From a virus, in IMG/VR virus record IMGVR_UViG_3300030098_004691, positions 1 through 38,135 of that record: DNA of 38,135 bases, one strand, 5' to 3'. Positions 15,492 to 23,885 of this stretch are shown in pieces (the first letter of the stretch is position 1; every line of letters begins with the position of its first letter). The translations under genes and the position numbers were made by a program. The notes below the pieces were generated by a model. The model did not search any database. It worked only from the letters and a program-made list of their open reading frames with translations, and had not been told where the DNA came from.

Positions 15492-15633
15492 TTTATGCAA
15501 AGACCCAGTAAACAATCTGACTGCCGACTTAATCGAAAAACATGTTCCAGAAGACATGCAAGAAAATGTCGATAAATTAGTGGACCAAATGGCTGATAAT
15601 TCTTTCAAAAAATTATCTGAAGCACTCAGATGA
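15460..15633 (+). CDS. Small hypothetical protein in the lysis cluster
   Basis: This is a 57-residue protein from ATG 15460, with GAAGAAGAGG just upstream as SD; earlier in-frame ATGs lie deep in the previous gene. It begins MEAFLLNLVFNLCKDPVNNL with one hydrophobic stretch at the N-terminus and an amphipathic acidic/basic remainder ending KKLSEALR. It is coupled to the endolysin by ATGA. A lysis-related or regulatory role is only inferred from position. Confidence 0.55.
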   Translation: MEAFLLNLVFNLCKDPVNNLTADLIEKHVPEDMQENVDKLVDQMADNSFKKLSEALR

Positions 15634-16016
15634 AACTAACCCCGAATTTCAGTGTTGCAGAAATGCAATGCAAATGCGGTTGCCAAACATGTGAAATGGA
15701 CCCAGAGTTCATGGACATATTACAAAACATCAGGGAGGACATTGGAAAACCGATGAAGGTGACATCAGGATTCCGATGCATGGCACACAATCAAGCAGTG
15801 TCTCATTCCGGGAAAGCTGGACCACACACCACCGGCAAGGCAGCCGACATCCAGATTTCCGGGCATGATGCATTCGATCTGATTGAGATTGGACAAGCAC
15901 ATGGCATCCAAGGAATCGGTTTGGATCAGAAGGGTGACCACAATCGAAGATACATCCATCTGGATTCCCTGGATAATGGGAATGGCAGACCCAGACCATG
16001 GGTGTGGACCTACTGA
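15630..16016 (+). CDS. Endolysin, peptidase M15 type (D-Ala-D-Ala carboxypeptidase-like)
   Basis: This 128-residue protein is an M15 zinc peptidase that cuts peptide bonds in peptidoglycan. Visible motifs are 'VTSGFRCMAHN' (45-54), the zinc-binding 'GPHTTGKAADIQ' (H66 and D73) and 'RRYIHLD' with the third ligand H110. The family's catalytic acid is not obvious in this short form (the D/H cluster at 99-104 is the likely place). An N-terminal Cys cluster (CKCGCQTC) is common to this phage subgroup. No signal peptide is present, so export depends on a holin. Confidence 0.85.
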   Translation: MKLTPNFSVAEMQCKCGCQTCEMDPEFMDILQNIREDIGKPMKVTSGFRCMAHNQAVSHSGKAGPHTTGKAADIQISGHDAFDLIEIGQAHGIQGIGLDQKGDHNRRYIHLDSLDNGNGRPRPWVWTY

Positions 16017-16019
16017 GCC

Positions 16020-17903
16020 ATGGGAAAGATTGTCCCATTCAATATTCCACCGGGTGTTCATCGTAATGGAACCCAATACCAGACCAAAGGCAGATGGTAT
16101 GATGCCAACCTAGTCCGATGGAAGGATGGTAGACTCAAACCGATTGGTGGATGGACCCGTGCAACAACATCCGGTCTGACTGGAATCAGTCGGGCCATGC
16201 TTGCATGGAGAGATAATGATGGTGACAAGTGGCTTGCAATCGGAACCTCTTCAAAACTTTATATTTTCACAAGCCTATCTGGATCTGCTGCTGACATAAC
16301 ACCATCAGGTTTTGTTCCAGGAAATGATACTGCAGAACCAGGATCTGGTTTTGGTGCCGGAAATTTCAATGGACCTGAAGTTTTCAAAACTTTAACAAAA
16401 ACTGATATCTCAGCAACCCGGTCCACCGACAAATTCACAACCGGTGGATCAGTTGACTTCACTGAATATTTTGCAGTCGGTGATGAAATCCAGGCATCCG
16501 GTTTTTCCAATGGTGCCAACAATAAAACCTATAATGATTCACACCGGGTTACTGCAGTCAGTGCAACAGAACTGACCCTTGGAACAAAGAACGGATCTGC
16601 TGCATATGGTGGATCAACCCTAGTTGATGAATCCCATGGTGCATCAATCACATTGAGTCGGGCCAGAAGATTCGGAAATGAAAGTGTTACGACCACATCA
16701 CTGGTCATCGAAGCATCCAATTGGGTCTTTGATACGTTTGGCCAACTTTTGGTGGCATTATCAACATCAGATGGAAAGATTTATTCTTGGGACCCTTCTG
16801 CCACAGATCCAACCGGAACCTTGGCTGCAGCAGTATCGAATGCACCAACATCGAATTCAGCAATTCTGGTTTCCAAGGAACGGCATTTATTTGCTTTGGG
16901 TGCAGGGGGTGACCCCAGAAAGGTCCAATGGTCTGATGCAGAATCTTTAACAACATGGACACCAACAGCAACAAACCAAGCAGGATCATTTAATCTTGAA
17001 ACTCAGGGTGAGATCCTGAATGCAAAATCTGTTGGTTCCAGGATCATTGTCTGGACCAATACAGATGTCCATGCCATTGACCATGTCGGTGTTCCATTTG
17101 TGTATGGCAGACAAAAGATCGGTGATGCATGTGGTGCCATCTCAAACAAAGCCATGGCTGCTGTTGGGGATACGGCATACTGGATGTCGAAGGGTGGATT
17201 CTTTATGTATCAGGGATCTGTTGAACCACTACCTTCTTCAGTCTCAGATTATGTTTTCAATGACATCAATCATGTACAGGATTCAAAAATATATGCATCA
17301 GTCAACAGTTCATTTTTTGAGATCACATGGTGGTATTCCAGTGGATCTGCAACAGAGATTGATCGATATATCACATATAACTATCAGGAAGGATGGTGGA
17401 GTATCGGCAAGCTAACCCGGACAGCATGGCAGGATGCCGGTGTCTATGATGATCCGATAGCCTTGGCAGATGACAATATCATCTATAGCCATGAACAGGC
17501 ACCATCCACATCAGCCAGAACGACTGCATCAATTGCAACAACAGTTTCAGAACTTTCTGATGTTGATCGGAATCTAGTTACTGGTGGTGAAACAACAGAT
17601 ATCGGTTTGTGTTATGCCGAAACCGGTGCCATGGAAATCGGGGATGGTCAGAACATCACAAACATCACTCAAATGATTACAGACCAGACCAGTGGAACTA
17701 ATGGTTTAAGATTTAAATTTAAAACTAGATTAAATCCGAATACTACTGAAACAGAGTCCAGTGCCCTTGAAGTCAGTTCTGATGGTTATACTGATTGCAG
17801 GGTGCAGGGTCGGCAATTTGTGTGGAGGTTGGAATCAGGATTCGACCAGGACTGGGAAGTCGGCACCATCCGGGCTGACATTACTGCAGGGGGTGCCCGA
17901 TGA
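16020..17903 (+). CDS. Large tail / DNA-stabilisation-like protein
   Basis: This 627-residue protein has a start, 'VHRNGTQYQTKGRWYDANLV' followed by 'RWKDGRLKPIGGW', that is characteristic of a podoviral tail component frequent in marine phage genomes. The body has repeated 'D..W.A.GT...L' and 'W.TNTDVHAI' segments suggestive of a beta-propeller. By position and layout it could be the counterpart of P22 gp10-like tail accessory or nozzle proteins. It begins three bases after the endolysin stop and ends by ATGA overlap with the next gene. The exact role is uncertain. Confidence 0.65.
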   Translation: MGKIVPFNIPPGVHRNGTQYQTKGRWYDANLVRWKDGRLKPIGGWTRATTSGLTGISRAMLAWRDNDGDKWLAIGTSSKLYIFTSLSGSAADITPSGFVPGNDTAEPGSGFGAGNFNGPEVFKTLTKTDISATRSTDKFTTGGSVDFTEYFAVGDEIQASGFSNGANNKTYNDSHRVTAVSATELTLGTKNGSAAYGGSTLVDESHGASITLSRARRFGNESVTTTSLVIEASNWVFDTFGQLLVALSTSDGKIYSWDPSATDPTGTLAAAVSNAPTSNSAILVSKERHLFALGAGGDPRKVQWSDAESLTTWTPTATNQAGSFNLETQGEILNAKSVGSRIIVWTNTDVHAIDHVGVPFVYGRQKIGDACGAISNKAMAAVGDTAYWMSKGGFFMYQGSVEPLPSSVSDYVFNDINHVQDSKIYASVNSSFFEITWWYSSGSATEIDRYITYNYQEGWWSIGKLTRTAWQDAGVYDDPIALADDNIIYSHEQAPSTSARTTASIATTVSELSDVDRNLVTGGETTDIGLCYAETGAMEIGDGQNITNITQMITDQTSGTNGLRFKFKTRLNPNTTETESSALEVSSDGYTDCRVQGRQFVWRLESGFDQDWEVGTIRADITAGGAR

Positions 17904-18166
17904 ATCTTCCACCAGTGACCAAAGTCTATCAGCCTGGAATTCAGAACAATCTTCAGAATGCCATCAGGCAAGCCGATGATCAGAACTTAAAACTGGATAA
18001 AGATAATTTTATTGATTCAGGAAGTATCTGTCTTCAGTCACCAAACGGAAAATGGTTCATTATAAAAGTTGATAACTCAGGGAACTTGTCAGCAACAGAG
18101 TTGACCGGGACTCAAATTGATTCAAACGGAAGACCTAAAATAGCATCCTCAAACCCATATTCTTAA
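17900..18166 (+). CDS. Small virion-region hypothetical protein
   Basis: This is an 88-residue protein starting MNLPPVTKVYQPGIQNNLQN, coupled by ATGA to the tail gene before it. The segment 'SICLQSPNGKWFIIKVDNSG' followed by 'NLSATEL' looks like a small beta-sheet domain. It has no membrane segment and no Cys pairs. Its place among tail and ejection genes suggests a virion or assembly protein. Confidence 0.6.
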   Translation: MNLPPVTKVYQPGIQNNLQNAIRQADDQNLKLDKDNFIDSGSICLQSPNGKWFIIKVDNSGNLSATELTGTQIDSNGRPKIASSNPYS

Positions 18167-18167
18167 T

Positions 18168-19346
18168 ATGTTCACTAATTCAATGCCAATGGCAAATGCA
18201 GCCGAAATACTTAAATCCCAAGGCCGATACGGGGATTCAGAACTCATGCATGTGAACCCAGCAGAACGGGCACAATTAGAAAGAGACAGAGGTGGATTCC
18301 AATCTATCAATCCAGTGACTGGACTTCCTGAAGCATGGGTTGGAATGGCAGCATCAGTAGCAGCACCAATAGCACTGAATATGCTAGGCAATAGCCCAAT
18401 TGGCAAACAACTGGGTCTAGGACCACAAGAACAAAACATGCAGTCCACCCAGTCCACACAACTAGACCCGACTTCACAAGCCATCAAGCAATATGGTTTT
18501 GATAAAATGCAAGGTCATATTGATGCAGGATTTCAGCAATATAATGAACCAAGATATGCAGATTTCAATGCAAACCAAACCGATGCAATGTCAGGAATCA
18601 CTGACACTGTTGGTACTTACACCGGACCCGGTGGAAGATTGGATCAGGCATATGATGTTGCATCAGGTGCTGGAACTTATAAACCCGGAACAGTTCAAGC
18701 AGGATCATTTCTGACTGGTCCTGGTATTGATCAGTACATGAATCCGTACAACCAGGCTGTCATCGATGCCGGGAAACAAGATCTAGATGATGCATTGAAG
18801 ATGGGTCGGAATACAGTGGGTCAGGCTGCACATGGTGCCAATGCCTTTGGTGGTGATCGACATGCCCTGGCAGAAGGAACGATGGCATCGAAAGCTATCC
18901 AAGATTATATGCAACGGGGTGATGCATTAAGACAACAAGGATTTGAAGCAGCAGCCCGAAGAAAAGAATCTGACATGACAAGAGGTCAGACTGCATCAAG
19001 CCAGAATGTTGGTTACGGAATACAAGGCAAAGGATTAAACCTCAGTGCAGTCCCACAAATGAGAGATCAATCAGGATACTTTGATGCCTATGGCCAGCTA
19101 ATGAATGTCGGTGATAAGAAATACGGATTAGGTCAAGCCCGTAGAGATTTTGATTTTGGTCAGTTCCAGGCTGAACAGAACTTCATCCCAGACATGGTCG
19201 GAAAACTGGGTGCCTTTTCCGGGGGAACTGGATCAGGATCAACCACAACATCAAACACACCAATGTACACCAATCCAATGAAGGAAAATCTTGGTCTTGG
19301 ATTAGCCGGTCTGGGTGCATACGGAATGTACAAAAACATGAGTTAA
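18168..19346 (+). CDS. Internal virion / ejection protein 1
   Basis: This 392-residue protein begins with 'AAEILKSQGRYGDSELMHVN', 'PAERAQLERDRGG' and 'INPVTGLPEAW', a run I recognise from marine podophage proteins placed after the tail genes and regarded as internal virion components. Repetitive Gly/Asn/Gln-rich segments include 'GQAAHGANAFGGDRHALAEG'. A short hydrophobic stretch near 59-72 (MAASVAAPIALNML) could insert in a membrane during DNA delivery. The function as an ejection protein is inferred. Confidence 0.65.
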   Translation: MFTNSMPMANAAEILKSQGRYGDSELMHVNPAERAQLERDRGGFQSINPVTGLPEAWVGMAASVAAPIALNMLGNSPIGKQLGLGPQEQNMQSTQSTQLDPTSQAIKQYGFDKMQGHIDAGFQQYNEPRYADFNANQTDAMSGITDTVGTYTGPGGRLDQAYDVASGAGTYKPGTVQAGSFLTGPGIDQYMNPYNQAVIDAGKQDLDDALKMGRNTVGQAAHGANAFGGDRHALAEGTMASKAIQDYMQRGDALRQQGFEAAARRKESDMTRGQTASSQNVGYGIQGKGLNLSAVPQMRDQSGYFDAYGQLMNVGDKKYGLGQARRDFDFGQFQAEQNFIPDMVGKLGAFSGGTGSGSTTTSNTPMYTNPMKENLGLGLAGLGAYGMYKNMS

Positions 19347-19355
19347 AGGAATGAA

Positions 19356-19751
19356 ATGTTGGATTATGACATAGCAAACCAAATGGCCCCAATTGAAGGT
19401 GGATATCGTTACCAAGGAATGATTCCATTTCAATCAAATGATCAGTTCATTATGGACATGAATGCTGGAAGACCAGGGTTTTACGATGATTTAATGTCCA
19501 CACATTCCCCATCCGGTGGTATTTCATTAGATCAATTTGCTCATGGACAAATAAATCCGATGGGTGGTTTATTATCAGGTTCTGGCAATCCAGATTATGG
19601 GCAATTTTACAGACAAAACATGCAGATGCATATGCCTGAACCTATGCAAAAAAGAATAACAATGACAACTGATCCAAGATCAAAGTTTGACAAGCAAGGA
19701 TTCAACTCTGGTCTGCAAATGATGAACATGGGACTAGGACTACTGGACTAA
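19356..19751 (+). CDS. Small internal virion-region protein
   Basis: This is a 131-residue Met/Gly/Gln-rich protein (MLDYDIANQMAPIEGGYRYQ ... NMGLGLLD) between two putative ejection proteins. The AAAGGA SD lies about four bases before ATG. No domain is recognised. Its composition (many Met, Asn, Gly, few charged residues) resembles its neighbours, so it is likely part of the same internal structure. Confidence 0.6.
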   Translation: MLDYDIANQMAPIEGGYRYQGMIPFQSNDQFIMDMNAGRPGFYDDLMSTHSPSGGISLDQFAHGQINPMGGLLSGSGNPDYGQFYRQNMQMHMPEPMQKRITMTTDPRSKFDKQGFNSGLQMMNMGLGLLD

Positions 19752-19753
19752 TT

Positions 19754-21319
19754 ATGGCACTACTTGGATACCCCGACCATCTTCTAGATGAGCAAGGTAA
19801 CCCTAAACCGGGTGTGACCGGGCCATCACCAGCATCAATGGGACTACTCTCTGCAGGACTAGGGATGCTATCAACCCCAACTTATTCCAGACTTCCTGGT
19901 GACATGTCTGGTATTGGTCAGGGTGCCATGCAGGGTCTTCAAGCCTATCAGCAAAGACTGAATCAGATTCAGCAACAGAGAAAGGATTATAATCAGAGTC
20001 TGATGCAAGCCCAGAATCAGGAAATGGCCAAGCAAAGATTTGGTCTGGAAATGGGTGAAGCAAAAAGACTTGAAGGTCGAAGAAAGCAGATGGTTTCAGA
20101 ACTTCCAAATCTTTTGGAACAGATGAGATCCTTGCCATTGACTGGTATTGAGCAAAAAATTGCATCGATTCAAGCACAAGCAAATGCCGGTGATATTGCC
20201 GGTGCATATCAGGCTGCAACTGGGATTCTTCAACAGAAACTTCCATCAACTGAAAAACTGAGTTTTACCCAGATCCCCAACACAGATAGTGTTCTTGTTT
20301 CCCAAGGCAATGAATACAAAACAGTGGTGCCTTTAAGTGGGACAACAAAGAAGTTTAAATCTTCATTGATTGGTGAAGAAGCAAGTAACTTTTTAACTAA
20401 GAATTTCCCGAATTATAAAATACCAGAAGGTCAGCAACCGATTGTAAAATTAAACCAGGATGGTGAATTACAAGATGTTAAATTCTTAAAAACTGAAGAA
20501 AATTTTGATGAAAAGAAATTAGGGTGGCTGCAAACCATGGCAGATCGATGGGAAAAGAATCCTTCTGTCCAAAATCTTCAGACTCAAGTTGATCTTTATA
20601 GGCAGATGGAAGCATGGTCAACTGAACCTTCAGGTCCAGGTGATGTTGCTATGATTTTCAGCTTCATGAAGTCATTGGACCCAAGATCTACTGTCAGGGA
20701 TACAGAATATCAAACTGCTGCACAGGCAGGATTAAATATTCCAGAAAGCCTGTTCCAGATGTGGAAGAAAGCAGAAGCAGGGCAATTGTTAACACCTACC
20801 CAAAGACTGGAATTTATTAAAGTTGCAAAACAAGCAGTTATTGCAAACAAATCTGCTTTAGATAGTCATATTGATAAGCAAATAAAATTAGGTAAAGCAA
20901 TTGGTATAAATGAAGACATCATAAGACAAGCAGTTATAAGAGATCCAACATCAGGTCTTATTTTAAATAAACCATCAGAAACACCACCACCCAAGGTGAC
21001 TGAGGTTCCAGAACCTGGACCAGTTGAAGATGATAATGCAGCCGAACTTGCAGCCAAAGTGGCAGCCAGTCTGAATCTTGGTCCCAAGAAACCTGAAAAA
21101 CTTAAACGTGAAGTCCGAAGAAACAATGCCGGAAGAGCATACGAAGTCCAGGTTCTTCCAGGTGATGGTGCATCAAAGATTCTTCAAGCAGCAGGGATCA
21201 AATATTCCGAAGAGAATATCAAGGCATTGATCCGGGCAAACAAAAAACGATTCAATAAAAATAGAGAACTGGTTTCTTCCGGTGGGTTCCTGCTCATTCC
21301 AAAAGCAATCCGACAATGA
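19754..21319 (+). CDS. Ejection-type virion protein with C-terminal LysM-like domain
   Basis: This 521-residue protein's residues 25-130 are Gly/Gln-rich and then coiled coil ('AYQQRLNQIQQQRKDYNQSL'), a start typical of internal virion proteins of marine podophages. The middle is helical. The last ~59 residues read 'YEVQVLPGDGASKILQAAGI', then 'ENIKALIRANKK' and a final 'GGFLLIPK', which follows the LysM layout (xV..GDG...I....G......L...N......L..G..L.IP). That would give peptidoglycan affinity to a protein delivered into the envelope. It follows its neighbour by two bases. Confidence 0.65.
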   Translation: MALLGYPDHLLDEQGNPKPGVTGPSPASMGLLSAGLGMLSTPTYSRLPGDMSGIGQGAMQGLQAYQQRLNQIQQQRKDYNQSLMQAQNQEMAKQRFGLEMGEAKRLEGRRKQMVSELPNLLEQMRSLPLTGIEQKIASIQAQANAGDIAGAYQAATGILQQKLPSTEKLSFTQIPNTDSVLVSQGNEYKTVVPLSGTTKKFKSSLIGEEASNFLTKNFPNYKIPEGQQPIVKLNQDGELQDVKFLKTEENFDEKKLGWLQTMADRWEKNPSVQNLQTQVDLYRQMEAWSTEPSGPGDVAMIFSFMKSLDPRSTVRDTEYQTAAQAGLNIPESLFQMWKKAEAGQLLTPTQRLEFIKVAKQAVIANKSALDSHIDKQIKLGKAIGINEDIIRQAVIRDPTSGLILNKPSETPPPKVTEVPEPGPVEDDNAAELAAKVAASLNLGPKKPEKLKREVRRNNAGRAYEVQVLPGDGASKILQAAGIKYSEENIKALIRANKKRFNKNRELVSSGGFLLIPKAIRQ

Positions 21320-23625
21320 ATGAAAAATTACTAGAATTCTATGGTCTTCTGAAAGACAAGGGTCTGACTGATTCCCAGATTGATGCTGCATTCCAGGAAC
21401 ATGTAGGGATGTCATTGGATGATGTTAGGAAGATGTTCAGTCCAGGCCAACCGGCATTCGATGAAATGATTCCAGACACATCACAGTCAAGGATGAATGA
21501 AGAGATTGCAGCAAGAATCACACGGCAGCATCCAGATTCAGACCCTGATGATGCAATCAATGATGTAGTGGACCGATTAAGGATGATTGGTCAAGGTGCA
21601 TTATATGGGGGTGCTGATGAACTGGAAGCCGGGGTTCGGGCTGCATTAGATCCCAACACAACCTATGAAGCTGAACTACAAACAGTCCGGGATGAAATTG
21701 AAAAATTCAGACTGGAAAATCCTGGAACCTCATTAGCTTATGAAGTCGGTGGATCATTTGTGTTACCTGGGTTTGTTATCGGAAGAATCGCACAATTCCC
21801 CGGATTAGCATTGAAAGTCGGTCAACCATTCAGAAATGCCCTCAGAAGACTTGGTGTTGGTGCAGCCAGTGGTGGACTTGCTGGTGCAACATATGGTTTA
21901 GGTGCATCAGATCCTGATCCAGAACTAAGCCTTGGTGAAAGTGTTGAAGAAAGAATAGAGGGTGCATTAGAGAGTGGATGGACTGGTGCTAAGTTTGGAC
22001 TTGGGATGACACCGGCAAACGTATTAATCGAAAAAGTAGCCGGTAGAATTGCAAATAAAATGGGAGGTGGTGCTGGTCAAGGTCCACCACCAATAAAGAC
22101 TGATGGAACAACACCACTAGGGGGAAGACCATCAGATGAAAGTCTTGCTGAAGAAGGTCGAAATGCAATTCTCAGATCCATGGAACGGGACAACATCCCA
22201 ATCAGTGATCTTGAAAAGACCATGGATGAAATTATTGAAATGGGTCTTCAGAAAAATATGACAGTTGCTGAAATGCTTGGGGCACAAGGACAGGGTATGG
22301 CACAAGTTGCATCAAGGGCACCGGGTGTTGGTCCACAATTAGCCAGAGATTCATTTGAAGGAATTGGACAAGGTGCAAAAGAGCAAGCAAGAAGGGCTGT
22401 TGTTAATATGGACCCTTCAAGCCCGACACCAAGGGTGAAGGATTACAAGCAAAGTGGGGAACCTTATTTCGGGAAGAATGTTTTCCTGACTGAAATGACA
22501 AACCTTGCAAGGGCAAAAGCCCAACCCTTTTACGATATAGCAGATCCTATCCCATTCAAAAATAATATTCTTGCAGACCAGATCAATCATGCCATGAAAA
22601 GGGATGATTCAGTTGGTAAGGTTATAAGAAAGGCATTTGGTGAAGCAAAAGGAAACATCGGAGTAAGGCAAGGTGTTTCACAAAATGTCCAAAAACATCC
22701 ACCTTATAAAATCTGGGATGATAAAGTTGAAGGAATAAAGCCAATACTACACTGGCATGAATTAATGAAAGCAATTGATCAGCAACTCACCAAGTTTTCA
22801 ACAAAAAGTCCTGCATTGTCAACAGCAGCCGGTCAAATCAGGACTCTGAAAAATTCAATCGGTGAATCAATCTCAAAATCATCAGGTGAAGGTGGGAAAG
22901 CATTCCAGAAAGCACAAAGTATTTATGCTGAAAAGGGTGCAATGGTTGATGCTTTTAAGTTGGGTAAGGATGCAAATATGTCTGATATCCCAGCAACAGC
23001 AGTAAGGTCGATGCTTCAAAAATTACAGACTGATGCAGAAAAGAAATTTTTTAGATGGGGTTTTGCTCATAATCTTCATCAAAAGATAACAGCAAACAAC
23101 ACAAAGACCCCGGATATGGATAAGGTCATCAGTGCATATAGCCTAGAAAACCAAGACAAAATAAGAGTGGTATTAGGCCAGAATGCTGAGAACTTCATGA
23201 AGAAATTTAATACTATTGCAAAACGTGGGATTCTTTCAGGGAAGTTATTACAAGGTTCACCAACAGCACCATTGCAGATGATTGAAAGAGATTTAAAAGG
23301 TGGACCTGGAATGGTTGAAAGAGCAAAAGAATTATTCCGTATGGGGAAGAATCCTCTTGATGCAGGGGTGCAAATTGATGACATACTTTCTCAAAAAAGA
23401 TTGGAACGAAAACTAGAAACCATGTCACCAATGTTTTTCAATCGTGGACCCCAGGCAACTAGAGCAACCATTCAGCAATTAAAGGCACAAGACCAAATCA
23501 ACAGACAGAGAATGGCAGATCCTTCACACTGGCAAGGCCGATCACCGGCAACAGTTGCACCTTTACTTGACCAAGATCCTGAAGCAGCACTTAGAGGATT
23601 CCAGGGTTTGATGGGTAATTGGTGA
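21316..23625 (+). CDS. Large internal virion / ejection protein
   Basis: This is a 769-residue protein, the last gene of the structural block, coupled by ATGA. It has an N-terminal acidic helical region. Gly/Ala-rich weakly hydrophobic segments at about 135-200 ('SFVLPGFVIGRIAQFPGLAL', 'GVGAASGGLAGATYGLGAS') could traverse a membrane. A long helical, Lys-rich remainder makes up the rest. Size, position and the amphipathic Gly segments fit proteins ejected with the DNA to form an envelope channel in podoviruses (functionally like T7 gp15/gp16 or P22 gp16/gp20). No enzyme motif is seen. Confidence 0.6.
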   Translation: MNEKLLEFYGLLKDKGLTDSQIDAAFQEHVGMSLDDVRKMFSPGQPAFDEMIPDTSQSRMNEEIAARITRQHPDSDPDDAINDVVDRLRMIGQGALYGGADELEAGVRAALDPNTTYEAELQTVRDEIEKFRLENPGTSLAYEVGGSFVLPGFVIGRIAQFPGLALKVGQPFRNALRRLGVGAASGGLAGATYGLGASDPDPELSLGESVEERIEGALESGWTGAKFGLGMTPANVLIEKVAGRIANKMGGGAGQGPPPIKTDGTTPLGGRPSDESLAEEGRNAILRSMERDNIPISDLEKTMDEIIEMGLQKNMTVAEMLGAQGQGMAQVASRAPGVGPQLARDSFEGIGQGAKEQARRAVVNMDPSSPTPRVKDYKQSGEPYFGKNVFLTEMTNLARAKAQPFYDIADPIPFKNNILADQINHAMKRDDSVGKVIRKAFGEAKGNIGVRQGVSQNVQKHPPYKIWDDKVEGIKPILHWHELMKAIDQQLTKFSTKSPALSTAAGQIRTLKNSIGESISKSSGEGGKAFQKAQSIYAEKGAMVDAFKLGKDANMSDIPATAVRSMLQKLQTDAEKKFFRWGFAHNLHQKITANNTKTPDMDKVISAYSLENQDKIRVVLGQNAENFMKKFNTIAKRGILSGKLLQGSPTAPLQMIERDLKGGPGMVERAKELFRMGKNPLDAGVQIDDILSQKRLERKLETMSPMFFNRGPQATRATIQQLKAQDQINRQRMADPSHWQGRSPATVAPLLDQDPEAALRGFQGLMGNW

Positions 23626-23627
23626 TG

Positions 23628-23641
23628 TTGTCATGTGACAA
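23628..23641. repeat. Small inverted repeat near the end of the structural operon
   Basis: TTGTCA-TG-TGACAA is a perfect 6-bp inverted repeat three bases after the last structural gene. It has no T-run. It may be a protein site (integrase or repressor) belonging to the attP region. Confidence 0.3.
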
Positions 23642-23698
23642 TTGAATGTCATGACTTTACCCATTGTACCAACTTTTACAACAATTATTACAACATGG

Positions 23699-23716
23699 TG
23701 TCAGATGATGATTGGG
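23699..23716 (+). repeat. Direct repeat left of attP core (candidate integrase arm site)
   Basis: TGTCAGATGATGATTGGG is matched at 23857-23874 by TGTCTGGTGATGATTGCG in the same orientation (15 of 18 identical). The two copies flank the tRNA-derived core, as arm-type sites of tyrosine integrases do. Confidence 0.45.
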
Positions 23717-23745
23717 GGACAAAGCATTGAAAACACTGGGTTTTT

Positions 23746-23795
23746 TGGTGGCCAGAGGTGGAATCGAACCACCGACACACGGATTTTCAGTCCGT
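23746..23795 (-). other. attP: attP core: 3' half of a tRNA-Phe(GAA) gene
   Basis: Read on the - strand, these 50 bases give the anticodon arm (5-bp stem ACGGA/TCCGT, loop CTGAAAA, anticodon GAA), a 5-base variable loop, the T arm (stem GGTGG/CCACC, loop TTCGATT), the acceptor 3' strand TCTGGCC, discriminator A and CCA. The D arm and 5' acceptor strand are absent: bases beyond 23795 are unrelated. This is the usual attP layout for integration into a tRNA gene, with the phage fragment restoring the 3' end. The sequence type is that of alphaproteobacterial tRNA-Phe. The integrase gene ends 91 bases away. Confidence 0.88.
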
Positions 23796-23856
23796 TTTTA
23801 TTTTGAATTTCAACAATAATTTCAATCAGATAATCCTGACAGCAATTATAATTAGT

Positions 23857-23874
23857 TGTCTGGTGATGATTGCG
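23857..23874 (+). repeat. Direct repeat right of attP core (candidate integrase arm site)
   Basis: TGTCTGGTGATGATTGCG is the partner of 23699-23716, 158 bases apart and on the other side of the tRNA-like core, just before the end of the integrase gene. Confidence 0.45.
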
Positions 23875-23885
23875 TACATGACCCG

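Noticed and set aside
23729-23746. Intrinsic terminator after the structural block (AAAAC-ACTGG-GTTTT plus T-run)
   Set aside because: The 5-bp stem is almost all A-T and too weak to claim, although the T-run is suggestive.
23746-23795. Functional tRNA gene
   Set aside because: Only the 3' half is present; D arm and 5' acceptor strand are missing, so it is an attachment site, not a tRNA.
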